Part shown: one piece after another, positions 10,401 to 18,536 of the stretch | Position numbering within the stretch: the stretch's first letter is position 1 | Layout: every line of letters starts with the position of its first letter | Origin: Gracilibacillus alcaliphilus | GTDB lineage: Bacteria > Bacillota > Bacilli > Bacillales > Amphibacillaceae | NCBI RefSeq assembly: GCF_016909015.1 | Contig: NZ_JAFBFA010000027.1 | Span: forward strand, 12,415 to 76,414 | Direction of reading: 5' to 3' | Length of the DNA stretch: 64,000 nucleotides | The notes under the pieces: model-generated | Seen by the model: only the letters and a program-made list of their open reading frames with translations | Told to the model about the DNA's origin: nothing | The model's database searches: none | Made by a program: the position numbers and the translations under genes

Positions 10401-10560
10401 TATGGATCATCGGAATTCAGAAAGAATTTATCAAGCCATTGAAGATAATGAAGATTGGTTAATAGAACCATTAAAATTACCAAGATTCAAGCTAAGCCAT
10501 CTTCTTCCTTTTAGAGTTAGAAGAAAGATATTAGATATCAAAAATAACATCTTTAAATAA
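7444..10560 (+). CDS. CDP-glycerol glycerophosphotransferase family protein with N-terminal extension (1038 aa)
   Basis: This paralogue of the preceding gene shares its plan: about 640 residues of beta-rich, non-membrane sequence followed by a GPT domain with VYLQHGVNGLK around His 750, FFLHPKFRDY around His 868 and MISDYSSVIWEMF around Asp 908. Whole blocks are shared with the 921-residue neighbour, for example PTWRTWM, MSFKYFV and NSERI, which points to an old tandem duplication. A basic tail (RVRRKILDIKNN) could be a membrane-contacting helix. The ribosome site GGGTG is modest, so coupling with the upstream gene is likely. Substrate specificity is not readable. Confidence 0.8.
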   Translation: MNHIEVDFQSKQHTFILPQEMAAEVEYIQIGGKAVHFEKTEIDNQRTGIILQVQGKFPRNIFYELEFLNKKYEIMPYEVQKSGMTPFFARLSGVVLCDQQSIFVKFLHVDDLFVAMDKMPIICSGGGLITNQSAIALDSDQMMNWRNYLLIATQQETGIRYIVSLLYQQDQLIVPNKYVQGPFQLELLLQMGEHSFRLSFSETNDEYIPLKKQVREKYIYNHFQVQLESYDQDYLILQLDHLNDVTKIELLTDTTYSEAEVLQEENKAILEQVSIDNVREAVLFIYTDEFIYMVNMLEDVLSGNELALGYIDKTIYNFHMGNLKHKEDLAIKDIQVDGSKLIFSIHPADQDKITNTEPFLLVKLRKKNQINYIRGKREQHSFTFDFSYLLEQIESINTARWDFFLINDDKSTLSYRIGYFEEAFLEKPERFYQPFKQEFSNNSTYKQCVRVYITENNELAMQKNNLSNLIKEQYKLKATISNFDMKRNHVNLNVNIISPYTDKFDIGSLYLIQRNKDTIDKRSFNVDTVSEFNGKTVIQSVIDLSDANLYPLYWDLYIGVIDNNKEYFIKISSVAKKIIWDVNETISKYQFNVNETDIIYPYITLGNDLSFTYREKEYYENRYYLLKENLAFLFVKLFANHYKKKNIWLAFEKLAMSAHDSGYYFFDYVYKNKKHDEFYYIIQKDSPEMNNLADKKDKVIYFMSFKYFVYMFAAQLLISSDTKRNSYNLKLKKSRLAKTLTNKKLVYLQHGVNGLKRVRDFHKDRNVFDLVIAPSEFEKQMIINDWGYDESEVVATGLARWDGLRDKTEEIDYKQIFLMPTWRTWMDGMEKEKFVESEYFQKYNAFLSSPKLHALLEENNVKLKFFLHPKFRDYIDLFDTNSPNIEKFGFLEVPMDEMIMHSSLMISDYSSVIWEMFYLKKPCVFFHFDKDKYLEYEGTYMDLDNDLFGDVTYNTDELLKTIEYYVKNNFKEKEQFAELRNEYFTFMDHRNSERIYQAIEDNEDWLIEPLKLPRFKLSHLLPFRVRRKILDIKNNIFK

Positions 10561-10594
10561 AGTATATTTGTCAATTACTCTGGGAGGGTTATGA

Positions 10595-12496
10595 ATGGAG
10601 CGATCCAACAGATATTTCTTCTATTTGACAGATTCGTTTAGTAAAAATTCAGGCGGGAGAACACAGTCCATTTTTAATAGAGCAAAATTATTAGCAGATT
10701 ATGCTGAAAAATCTTATATACTAACTTTTAATTTCAAAAGAGATTATGGGGAAATTGTAGAATCTGTAATAATTCAAAGAGAGATACCTGACTCTATTGA
10801 ATTTTTAAATGTTTATGAGTTTTTTGCCGGAGAGAAGATATACCTTTCGAGTAAAATTGAGAATGTGCCTTTTAAAAAAGAAGAAAACCTTGATTATAGA
10901 TATGTAGAAGGGAAGAATGCATATAAGGTGTTTAAGGGCGAGGTACAAGTGCATTATGTTCAATTAAATAAAAAAGGCAGTGTGACCTACCGAGACACGT
11001 TCGATGAAAAGAAAAGAAAAATAAAACGAGATATATTTGATTCTCTTGGAAATATCATCAAAACTTCTTACTTTAATATGCAAACACAAAATATTATACG
11101 ACAAGACTTTTTTACGAAGGGTGGCAGGTTATATCTAAGAATTGAAAGTGACCGTACTACAGGTGATACCATTCAATGTATCAGTTTTGACCAAGATCAA
11201 AAGATTAAGAATAAGTTTGTTAACGAAGATGAAATGAATAAATTTTGGATTGGAACTCTGAATGAATTACATGAGAATGGTATCTTCTTCTGTGAGTATA
11301 GATGGTTGGATCATACGCTTATAGACAATAGGTATACTACCCGAAAGATCAAATCAGTTGCGCAAATTCATAGCAGACACCTAAACAGCCCTTACCACTT
11401 CGGGTCACAGATCAGGAAGTATAATGGATTAGCGTTGAGTAACCTGTCTGACTATTCGGCAATAGTGCTATTAACAAAGCATCAATACCAGCATGTAATT
11501 AATCAGTTTGGTTATTCTCCGAACCTGTATAGAATACCGCATCATGCTATAGAACAAAAAGTCAGTCGATTGAAGAGAAAAAACGATAATAAAATTATTG
11601 TTGTTTCGCGGTTTGTTAAATTAAAAAGGATTTTTGATATATTAAAGGCTTTTAAGATTGCTTATGCCGAGTTGCCTAAACTAAAATTAGAATTATGGGG
11701 AGCAGGCGAAGAAGAGGCGAAGTATCAAACTTTTATTGATGAGAATAATTTAGGTGAAGCAGTTACAATAAAAGGCTATACGACTAATCCTCATGAAGTT
11801 TTTTATTCTGGCGGCATCTCTATTATAACGTCTAAATTTGAAGGTTTTGGAATAACCATCTTAGAGAGTATGAGTAATAAAACACCAGTCATTGCCTATG
11901 ATTTTTATTATGGGCCTCGAGAATTAATTGATAATAACGAGAATGGCTATATCGTAGAAGATGGAAATATAGGACAACTTGCGGAAAAGATAATCTATCT
12001 CCAAAAAAATAAGAAAGTACTAAAGGAATTCTCTAAAAAAGCAGAACAAAAAATAATGGAATTTAAACCTGAAGTTATAAAAGAAAAATGGTTAAAGGTA
12101 ATACATGACGTCGAGCTTGATGAGGACAGGCATATTCAAAGTCCAAAGCAAAAAGTACTTCTTTCAGAAGTGGAGAGGATATCAATTAAGAAAGAGGTGG
12201 AGGAGTATCAGCTACACTTTCATATAAAGAATGCGCTAACCGCGGGTACACCAAATGAAAAATACTTTCTGTATCTTGATAATTATTTCAACTTAGATGA
12301 GATAGGTAACAGGTTTATCGAATTGATGAAAGAAAGATCAAACGGTGACAAGGAATGGCTGAAAGGTGTTTTTACTGTTAATTCATCGGTGTATAATGAA
12401 CTAAAAGAAATGGATCTAAAACTCAGTTTAGGTATTAATAATGGTAATGATTTTCAATTTGTTGATATCCTTTTTGATGGGAAAATAGATAATTAA
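10595..12496 (+). CDS. tagE: TagE-like teichoic acid glycosyltransferase (GT4)
   Basis: The 633-residue protein starts RYFFYLTDSFSKNSGGRTQS, similar to the opening of TagE/TarM-type poly(glycerol phosphate) alpha-glucosyltransferases, and holds a GT-B fold. The C-terminal Rossmann half begins near 330 (IIVVSRFVKLKRI) and has the GT4 EX7E motif EGFGITILE at about 416-424. About 120 further residues follow the catalytic domain. The large insert between the two Rossmann halves is typical of TagE/TarM. TagE transfers glucose from UDP-glucose onto WTA; the gtaB gene at 27981 would supply the donor. It starts 34 bases after the GPT pair with a GGGAGG site. Confidence 0.7.
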   Translation: MERSNRYFFYLTDSFSKNSGGRTQSIFNRAKLLADYAEKSYILTFNFKRDYGEIVESVIIQREIPDSIEFLNVYEFFAGEKIYLSSKIENVPFKKEENLDYRYVEGKNAYKVFKGEVQVHYVQLNKKGSVTYRDTFDEKKRKIKRDIFDSLGNIIKTSYFNMQTQNIIRQDFFTKGGRLYLRIESDRTTGDTIQCISFDQDQKIKNKFVNEDEMNKFWIGTLNELHENGIFFCEYRWLDHTLIDNRYTTRKIKSVAQIHSRHLNSPYHFGSQIRKYNGLALSNLSDYSAIVLLTKHQYQHVINQFGYSPNLYRIPHHAIEQKVSRLKRKNDNKIIVVSRFVKLKRIFDILKAFKIAYAELPKLKLELWGAGEEEAKYQTFIDENNLGEAVTIKGYTTNPHEVFYSGGISIITSKFEGFGITILESMSNKTPVIAYDFYYGPRELIDNNENGYIVEDGNIGQLAEKIIYLQKNKKVLKEFSKKAEQKIMEFKPEVIKEKWLKVIHDVELDEDRHIQSPKQKVLLSEVERISIKKEVEEYQLHFHIKNALTAGTPNEKYFLYLDNYFNLDEIGNRFIELMKERSNGDKEWLKGVFTVNSSVYNELKEMDLKLSLGINNGNDFQFVDILFDGKIDN

Positions 12497-12501
12497 AAAA
12501 G

Positions 12502-12532
12502 AACCTGTTGAACGTATAGATGTCAACAGGTT
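12502..12532. terminator. Bidirectional terminator between tagE-like and autolysin genes
   Basis: A perfect 10-bp stem, AACCTGTTGA pairing with TCAACAGGTT across an 11-base loop. The minus-strand side is followed by TTCTTTTTT, so it is a good terminator for the glucosaminidase gene as well as for tagE. Confidence 0.85.
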
Positions 12533-12556
12533 TATTCAAATAACTATTTGATCCAT

Positions 12557-15532
12557 TTAATGATTCAAATTAATATAAGAAGCACTTACCCAGCCAGAAG
12601 TATTGCCACTTCTAATTTGATACCAGCCATTTGTGTTTGCACCGATAATAGTAACATTAGCTCCGTTTGCTAATTGGCCAACAGTACTGTTACTTGTAGA
12701 AGGCCCTGATCTGACGTTTAAGGTAGAGGCATTAACTCTTCCTGTGGTTGGTGTATTATTGAAAGTAGGTACTTCAAAGGTCGCACTATAACTGCTTAAT
12801 GTTTGATAAATATTGTAGATATTTTTAGTTTGACTTGTGGCCCATCTTACATGAGTAGCATATTGTGGGTATCCAGGGTTAGCTGGATTCCAACGCATTT
12901 TATATAAGGTATCTTGTCCTCTATTGATATAAGAACTAATAAAATCCGCTCCGCCAATAATAGCAGCTTCTGGGGTGAACCAGCCTCGGTCAAAGGCATA
13001 TTTTGCACCGACATTAGTAGGATTATTATCTACTGCTGCGATACCATACATGTTGTAAACTGTATGCTTTGTTTGAGATGTAACGGCTATTTGTCCATTA
13101 GAATTTCTAGTAATATTTCCTTTTCCATCAACTGGAACTCCTTTAGCTAGAGTGGATTTACCATTACCTGTTTCATGTAAAGCATGAGCAATTAAATATG
13201 CTTCATTCATATTGTTATTTCTGCCCGCCTGAATAAAGGCCTGTCCTGTTCCAGATAACGTCCCTTTAGAACTATCTAGAACCATGTTGTTTAGTTGTGC
13301 TGACGTTAACCCTGTAGGACTGGATAGTGACAAGAATTGATAATATTCTTGGCTATTGCGACCGAAGTTGTTAGGATTTGCAAAAAACTCAACTTCTCCA
13401 CGAGTTGCCGCAACAAGTCCTGCCCCATCTGATTTTGGCGTCCCTGCCATTTGTCGATCAACCATATGTTTAAAAGTATAGTTATATGACACATTGGTAT
13501 GTTTAACAGTTTGTAATGGATTGGCACTAATATCACTTTTATGGATATAGCCTGTGTGTTTCTTGCCGTTGATATAAACATTAGTCTGATACCATTCTGA
13601 TGTGAAGGTTCTAAATTTAAGTAGTGAACCATATGAATAGCTTTTTAATGCTTTGGAACTTTTAGAAGCACTAGCATATACGTTTGTAGGTTTCTTATTT
13701 CCATACCCTTGTGTACTTACTTTATTGCTAGTAGCAGTTTCTACATGATTTTTATGGATATAGCCTAACTTCCATTCACCATTAACCCGCACTCTTGCTT
13801 GATACCAGTCACTAGTATACGTACGATACTTTAAGATATGACCAGCAGAATAAGATTTTAAGGTATTAGAGCTTGTGGAAGCACTTTGATAAACTCGAGT
13901 AGTACTTTGCTTGGCGATTCCTTCAATTACTTGCTGGTTGTTAGTAGCGTTTTCTACATGATTCTTATGGATGTATCCTAGTTTCCATTCTCCATTCACT
14001 CTTACCTTAGCTTGATACCAGTTATTGGAAAATGTGCGATATTTTAAGATATGACCAGCGGAGTAAGATTTTAAGGTATTAGAGCTTGTGGAAGCACTTT
14101 GATAAACTCGAGTAGTACTTTGCTTGGCGATTCCTTCAATTACTTGCTGGTTGTTAGTAGCGTTTTCTACATGATTTTTATGGATGTATCCTAGTTTCCA
14201 TTCTCCATTCACTCTTACTCTTGCTTGATACCAGTTATTGGAAAATGTGCGATATTTTAAGATATGGCCAGCGGAATAAGATTTTAAGGTATTAGCTCCT
14301 GTTGAAGCACTCTCATAGACTCTCGTAGTGCTTTGCTTGGCAATCCCTTCAATCAGCTGTTGGTTATTAGTAGCATTCTCTACATGACTTTTATGAATGT
14401 ATCCCCACTGCCATTTACCACCTGCATATACTCTGGCTCGATACCAATTACCTGTGTTTTCACGGTATTTTAGAATACTGCCTTGGGCATAGCTTTTTAA
14501 TATGTTGGAGTTTGAAGATTGGCTTTGATAGACATTAGTACGATTTTGTAGAGCAATGCCAGTGTATTGTTGTTGATTAGTAGCAGAAAAAGACTGAATA
14601 TTCATAGAAAAACTGCTAAACGCTTTTGCTTGCTTAAAGCTAGCATTACTTTCTACATCAGTTTTATTTTCTTCTAGATCAGAGTCCACATCGCTATCAT
14701 TGTCAGCTTCATTTTCTTCTAGATCAGAGTCCACATCGCTATCATTGTCAGCTTCATTTTCTTCTAGATCAGAGTCCACATCGCTATCACTGTCAGCTTC
14801 ATTTTCTTCTAGATCAGAGTCTACATCGCTATCACTGTCAGCTTCATTTTCTTCTAGATCAGAGTCTACATCGCTATCACTGTCAGCTTCGTTTTCTTCT
14901 AGATCAGAGTCTACATCGCTATCACTGTCAGCTTCGTTTTCTTCTAGATCAGAGTCTACATCGCTATCATTGTCAGCTTCATTTTCTTCTAGATCAGAGT
15001 CTACATCGCTATCACTGTCAGCTTCATTTTCTTCTAGATCAGATTCCATATTGCCTTCAGAGCCCGCATCGGTTTCTAAGTCAGCTTGTTTTTCTTCCTC
15101 GACAGCTTCATTTTCTACATAATTTAATATCTCTTCTAATTCTTCCTCATTGAAAATATAGTCTGCAAGAATATAACCTTGATATGTTATTTCTTCTTCT
15201 TCATTTTCAATAAAATCTGCTGTGTATTCCACAAGAACGAAATCTGTTATGGTATCAGTATGTATCTGATCATCAACACCATCTTCTAGGATGATAATTT
15301 CTGAGCCGTTAGGGATTTCTGTTAAGATGTTTTCTTCTAACGTGGTCTGCTCATTGTATAAATAGATAAAATCCTCATCATTCTCTCTGTTATAAACATA
15401 GAGTAATTCGGGTATATCATCTTCTGGCTTCGTTCTATCGATCTCAAGTGCAGCTAGATTTAGTTGAGGGAAAATTAAAAATAAGATAAGTGTAGAAATG
15501 AGAAAACGTTTTGTTATTGCTACTATTCTCAT
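12557..15532 (-). CDS. Secreted cell-wall glucosaminidase (GH73-like) with acidic repeats and SH3-like wall-binding repeats
   Basis: The 991-residue protein has a signal peptide (about 1-28), a non-repetitive acidic region, nine near-identical 15-residue acidic repeats built on SDLEENEAD (about 162-290), five 71-residue SH3-like repeats ending GYIHKxH (about 320-670), a glucosaminidase domain (about 735-900) with AYLIAHALHETGNGKS carrying the catalytic-type Glu near 786, and a C-terminal bacterial SH3 domain (about 929-991) containing LNVRSGPSTS. It should cut the glycan between GlcNAc and MurNAc during growth or separation, like LytD. GGAGGT lies 10 bases before the ATG. The acidic linker is unusual in length and may bind cations or suit a saline habitat. 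Confidence 0.9.
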   Translation of the reverse strand: MRIVAITKRFLISTLILFLIFPQLNLAALEIDRTKPEDDIPELLYVYNRENDEDFIYLYNEQTTLEENILTEIPNGSEIIILEDGVDDQIHTDTITDFVLVEYTADFIENEEEEITYQGYILADYIFNEEELEEILNYVENEAVEEEKQADLETDAGSEGNMESDLEENEADSDSDVDSDLEENEADNDSDVDSDLEENEADSDSDVDSDLEENEADSDSDVDSDLEENEADSDSDVDSDLEENEADSDSDVDSDLEENEADNDSDVDSDLEENEADNDSDVDSDLEENKTDVESNASFKQAKAFSSFSMNIQSFSATNQQQYTGIALQNRTNVYQSQSSNSNILKSYAQGSILKYRENTGNWYRARVYAGGKWQWGYIHKSHVENATNNQQLIEGIAKQSTTRVYESASTGANTLKSYSAGHILKYRTFSNNWYQARVRVNGEWKLGYIHKNHVENATNNQQVIEGIAKQSTTRVYQSASTSSNTLKSYSAGHILKYRTFSNNWYQAKVRVNGEWKLGYIHKNHVENATNNQQVIEGIAKQSTTRVYQSASTSSNTLKSYSAGHILKYRTYTSDWYQARVRVNGEWKLGYIHKNHVETATSNKVSTQGYGNKKPTNVYASASKSSKALKSYSYGSLLKFRTFTSEWYQTNVYINGKKHTGYIHKSDISANPLQTVKHTNVSYNYTFKHMVDRQMAGTPKSDGAGLVAATRGEVEFFANPNNFGRNSQEYYQFLSLSSPTGLTSAQLNNMVLDSSKGTLSGTGQAFIQAGRNNNMNEAYLIAHALHETGNGKSTLAKGVPVDGKGNITRNSNGQIAVTSQTKHTVYNMYGIAAVDNNPTNVGAKYAFDRGWFTPEAAIIGGADFISSYINRGQDTLYKMRWNPANPGYPQYATHVRWATSQTKNIYNIYQTLSSYSATFEVPTFNNTPTTGRVNASTLNVRSGPSTSNSTVGQLANGANVTIIGANTNGWYQIRSGNTSGWVSASYINLNH
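13530..14580 (-). repeat. Five tandem SH3-like repeat units of about 213 bp
   Basis: Within the autolysin gene a 71-codon unit recurs five times. The middle three are nearly identical at DNA level, sharing long exact stretches such as the segments around 13880-13960 and 14095-14175, while the first and last have diverged. This is the pattern of recent unequal crossing-over in the centre of the array. Confidence 0.85.
14665..15045 (-). repeat. Nine-copy 45-bp tandem repeat coding the acidic linker
   Basis: The block TTCTTCTAGATCAGA recurs at exact 45-base spacing (starts near 14672, 14717 and so on to 15032). Units differ only by a few bases: AGTCC or AGTCT, and TCATTG or TCACTG, the latter giving Asn or Ser. 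The in-frame 45-bp unit allows copy-number change without frameshift. Confidence 0.95.
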
Positions 15533-15881
15533 TTAATACAATACCTCCATATAGTTTCTTTTTACCTAGTTATTTTGAACCACACCCCTTATTGTTAGTA
15601 TAGAATCACATTACTATTATATGCGAAAGTACTAGGAATTGTTAAGAGTTTTTTTAATTTGTAACAAAAATTTTTTATTTACACTATAATTTTAAAAATT
15701 AATATGCACTATATGTCGAAGTATGTAAAATAGATCTTTTGTGCCAATAAGATATGGATTTATTTAGATTAAATTGAACTATGAGTAATTTCATGATTTA
15801 TATACGAAAAAAGGAAGTCTTATTTAAAGGTAAGCGTAAAATAGTCCACACCTATTTCTAGATGTGGACTAATGTTATGCT

Positions 15882-17456
15882 TTATTTAGATTTATTTGGT
15901 ACACGACATTCTTCTGGAATTGTTGGTGACCATGGCAGAAGTTGATTTAACTTTACTTTATCTGTCGTATCCATATTGGGAAGCTCCTCAAAAAGATAAC
16001 ATAGATAATGAAATGGATTTAATCCATTTTCTTTTGCTGTCTCCACAATGCTATATGTAATGGCACTAGCTTTTGCACCTTTCATTGTATTGCTGAAAAG
16101 CCAGGCCTTGCGGCCCATCACGAATGGTTTGATAGATCTCTCCGCACGATTATTATCTATCTCCAAACGTCCGTCTACGAGAAAGGCTTCTAACTGTTCC
16201 CATTGGTTACGACAATATTTGATCGCTTTTCCTAGTGCACTTTTAGGTAACACACGTGGTGTTTGTTCACGAAGCCATGCGGAAAAAGCATCCAGCACTG
16301 GCTGACTGCGTTCTAAACGTTTTTCATAACGTTCTTCTGGACTTGCGTCCTTTAATTCACGTTCTATATCAAAAAGTTTATTACAGAAGGTTAAACCTTC
16401 TTGTGCTTTTGTATATATGGTAGTCGCTGTTTCTGGTAAAGCTGTCAAAGCTTCCCGAAAATTGCGACGTGCATGCGACCAGCATCCAATCAATGTGACA
16501 TTGGGTAATCCATTATAACCTGGATACCCGTCAACATGCAGTAATCCTTGAAATCCATCCAGAAAACGTCGTGGATGTTTGGCGGCTCTGGTTTGTTGAT
16601 AATCGTATAAAATAATAGGATTATCGGTATGACCAGATCGGTATAACCACATATACGAATTGGATTTTGCTGGTCTTCCTGGTTCAGATAAAATCTGCAA
16701 GGTAGTCTCATCTGCATGAGCGATATCAAGCTGCAAAAGTTGATCATGCATTTCATTATAGATGAGTTCTAGCCATGTATGAGCACCATGTAAAATCCAA
16801 TTACTTAGTGTCTGACGTGGAATAGAAACGCCGAATCGCTCAAGATTTTTCTCTTGACGATAGAGTGGCAATCCTTCCACATACTTTTGCGACATAACAT
16901 AGGCCATCGCCGATGGCGAAGCTAAACTTCCAGGGAATACCGATTGTGGCATCGGCGCTGATACGATCGGCGTCTCTATCTCGTGCCTTTCACAATATCG
17001 ACAACTATAAATGTGATTAACATGTTCCACTACTTTTACTTGAGCTGGAATCACTTTTAATTCTTTTCTTACTTGTTGACTCATTTCGTGTAAATTTCCA
17101 CCGCAACACGAACAAACCTGCTCTTCTTCGGATAAACGATACTCTATCGTTTCCGTAGGCAAGTCTTCTAGCTTTGCGTCACGTTGACCTTTTTGCTTTT
17201 TTCGTTGATACGTAATGGTTTCAACCGTAGGTTCCTCTGCTACTTGATTAGCTGTATCTTCTGCTTCATTGAAAAGGGATAGTTGGTCCGAATTGGACTT
17301 CTCACTAGAAGCACCAAATCTACGTTGCTGGCTTAAGCGAAATTGTTCTTCATACCATTTTAATTTAGCCTCTAACTCTTCCTTTTCCATTTCAAGCTTT
17401 TCGGCACGTTCTTTAAAGTATTCAATTGATTCTGGGTTAGTGGATGAATTCTTCAT
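15882..17456 (-). CDS. tnpC: IS66 transposase TnpC
   Basis: The 524-residue protein has an N-terminal coiled coil (about 8-50), the IS66 zinc-binding block with paired Cys (CSCCGG near 117, and YSCRYC near 149) and the DDE catalytic core: Asp in IAHADETT, Asp in HVDGYPGYNG and Glu in NNRAERSIKPF. The C-terminal GRKAWLFSNT block is also typical. It is full length and should be active as far as sequence shows. It follows tnpB by 65 bases. Confidence 0.97.
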   Translation of the reverse strand: MKNSSTNPESIEYFKERAEKLEMEKEELEAKLKWYEEQFRLSQQRRFGASSEKSNSDQLSLFNEAEDTANQVAEEPTVETITYQRKKQKGQRDAKLEDLPTETIEYRLSEEEQVCSCCGGNLHEMSQQVRKELKVIPAQVKVVEHVNHIYSCRYCERHEIETPIVSAPMPQSVFPGSLASPSAMAYVMSQKYVEGLPLYRQEKNLERFGVSIPRQTLSNWILHGAHTWLELIYNEMHDQLLQLDIAHADETTLQILSEPGRPAKSNSYMWLYRSGHTDNPIILYDYQQTRAAKHPRRFLDGFQGLLHVDGYPGYNGLPNVTLIGCWSHARRNFREALTALPETATTIYTKAQEGLTFCNKLFDIERELKDASPEERYEKRLERSQPVLDAFSAWLREQTPRVLPKSALGKAIKYCRNQWEQLEAFLVDGRLEIDNNRAERSIKPFVMGRKAWLFSNTMKGAKASAITYSIVETAKENGLNPFHYLCYLFEELPNMDTTDKVKLNQLLPWSPTIPEECRVPNKSK

Positions 17457-17521
17457 AGGATAAGTATACGAAAAAGAACCCGAATTGCCTAGTCGGATTC
17501 TTATATTTATTTACGATTATT

Positions 17522-17878
17522 TTATAAAATAGTTCGTGCTTTTACTTCGCGATGTGCATGTTGTTGATGAATGGGTAAACCATCTAATAGCCAACGAAGT
17601 TGGCGATGGCTAATGGACATGGCCTCGGCTTTTTCACCGGAAGGCCAATGAAATTTTCCGCGTTCTAATCGTCGGTAATGCAACCAAAAACCATTATGTT
17701 CCCATTCTAAGACTTTCAATTTATCACGTTTGCGATTACAGAACACAAATAAACAAGGAGAGAAAGGGTCGAGTTCGAAACTCTCTTGCACAATGGCAGC
17801 TAGTCCATCTATCGATTTCCGCAGATCGGTATTTCCTTTTGCTAAGTAAACCCGATCGTAACTTCTATTATGTATCAT
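17522..17878 (-). CDS. tnpB: IS66 accessory protein TnpB
   Basis: The 118-residue protein is the standard IS66 Orf2. It contains YLAKGNTDLRKSIDGLA near the N-terminus, LFVFCNRKRDKLKVL in the middle and the C-terminal block LRWLLDGLPI. Its exact biochemical role is not known but it is needed for efficient transposition in IS66 elements. The ATG lies two bases beyond the tnpA stop, so the two are coupled. Confidence 0.97.
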   Translation of the reverse strand: MIHNRSYDRVYLAKGNTDLRKSIDGLAAIVQESFELDPFSPCLFVFCNRKRDKLKVLEWEHNGFWLHYRRLERGKFHWPSGEKAEAMSISHRQLRWLLDGLPIHQQHAHREVKARTIL

Positions 17879-17880
17879 AA

Positions 17881-18189
17881 TTATGAAATTACACGAAGGA
17901 TTTCAGCTACTTGAACGGGATCAGCACCAATAGGAACTTCGACTGCGTAATCATGTACATGAATAAAAATAGAACTGTTTTTTATAGTCGATGGACTTTC
18001 TGTAACCTGTACAGGAAGCCAATCCGCTTCTTTTGTACCTATGCTTTCTTGTTGGAATCTTCGCTTCCAGTAATACATTTGATGAAGATTGACATCGTGT
18101 TCTCTGCACCATTGGGCTGCGCTAAGCCCACTCTCTTTCCATTCCTTCATACGAGCATCCCATTCGATTCGTTTAGCTGATAATGTCAT
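17881..18189 (-). CDS. tnpA: IS66 accessory protein TnpA
   Basis: The 102-residue protein has the helix-turn-helix of IS66 Orf1 (WKESGLSAAQWCREHDV, then MYYWKRRF) and is likely a DNA-binding component of the transposition complex. It is the first gene of the element and is preceded on the minus strand by AGGAGGT a few bases before the ATG. Confidence 0.95.
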   Translation of the reverse strand: MTLSAKRIEWDARMKEWKESGLSAAQWCREHDVNLHQMYYWKRRFQQESIGTKEADWLPVQVTESPSTIKNSSIFIHVHDYAVEVPIGADPVQVAEILRVIS

Positions 18190-18391
18190 GGCATAACCTC
18201 CTACAAGATTTATTATAATGACATTATCTCACGCTTTGAATGATGATAGAAGGTGTACATTATTTGACGCTTACATTTAAAGTATGATTAATTGGTTAAA
18301 TTGTTTTCTGAATATTACTATATTATCGCGATATTTTATCAGCACTTCTTTATTGTTTAGAAATATGTTGATGTCAACTACACACAAAATA

Positions 18392-18400
18392 TGTTATACT
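18392..18400 (+). promoter_or_regulatory. Candidate extended -10 promoter for the OatA-like gene
   Basis: TGTTATACT matches TGnTATAAT with one mismatch, about 137 bases upstream of the start at 18537. It lies outside the IS66 element, so the insertion probably left this promoter intact. Confidence 0.35.
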
Positions 18401-18536
18401 TCTTTGTTGTTAAAGGTTTTATAGTATATTAATTTTATAGATTATCTATAAACTAAAATTACAGGAATGCTATGAACATATATTAAGTTGTTACTTAGAA
18501 AAATAAAATGAAGAATATTGAAGGGGTTCATAAAAT

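Larger units (their letters stand above)
15830..18274 (-). mobile_element. Intact IS66-family insertion sequence with 8-bp target duplication
   Basis: The element is 2445 bp. Its left end reads GTAAGCGTAAAATAGT and the right end, read inward, GTAAGCGTCAAATAAT; the two imperfect terminal repeats continue for about 23 bases. It is flanked on both sides by ATTTAAAG (15822-15829 and 18275-18282), an 8-bp duplication as is usual for IS66. It holds the full three-gene set tnpA, tnpB, tnpC in one orientation with no frame breaks. It lies between the autolysin and the OatA-like gene, about 300 bases upstream of the autolysin start, so no coding sequence is visibly broken. Confidence 0.97.

Noticed and set aside
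14665..15045. CRISPR-like array
   Set aside because: The repeats are contiguous, in frame and coding, without unique spacers or cas genes.
14700..15122. Long plus-strand open frame of Ser-rich repeats opposite the autolysin
   Set aside because: It is the antisense reading of the 45-bp repeats; a repeat unit divisible by three keeps all frames open. It has no ribosome site or plausible protein character.
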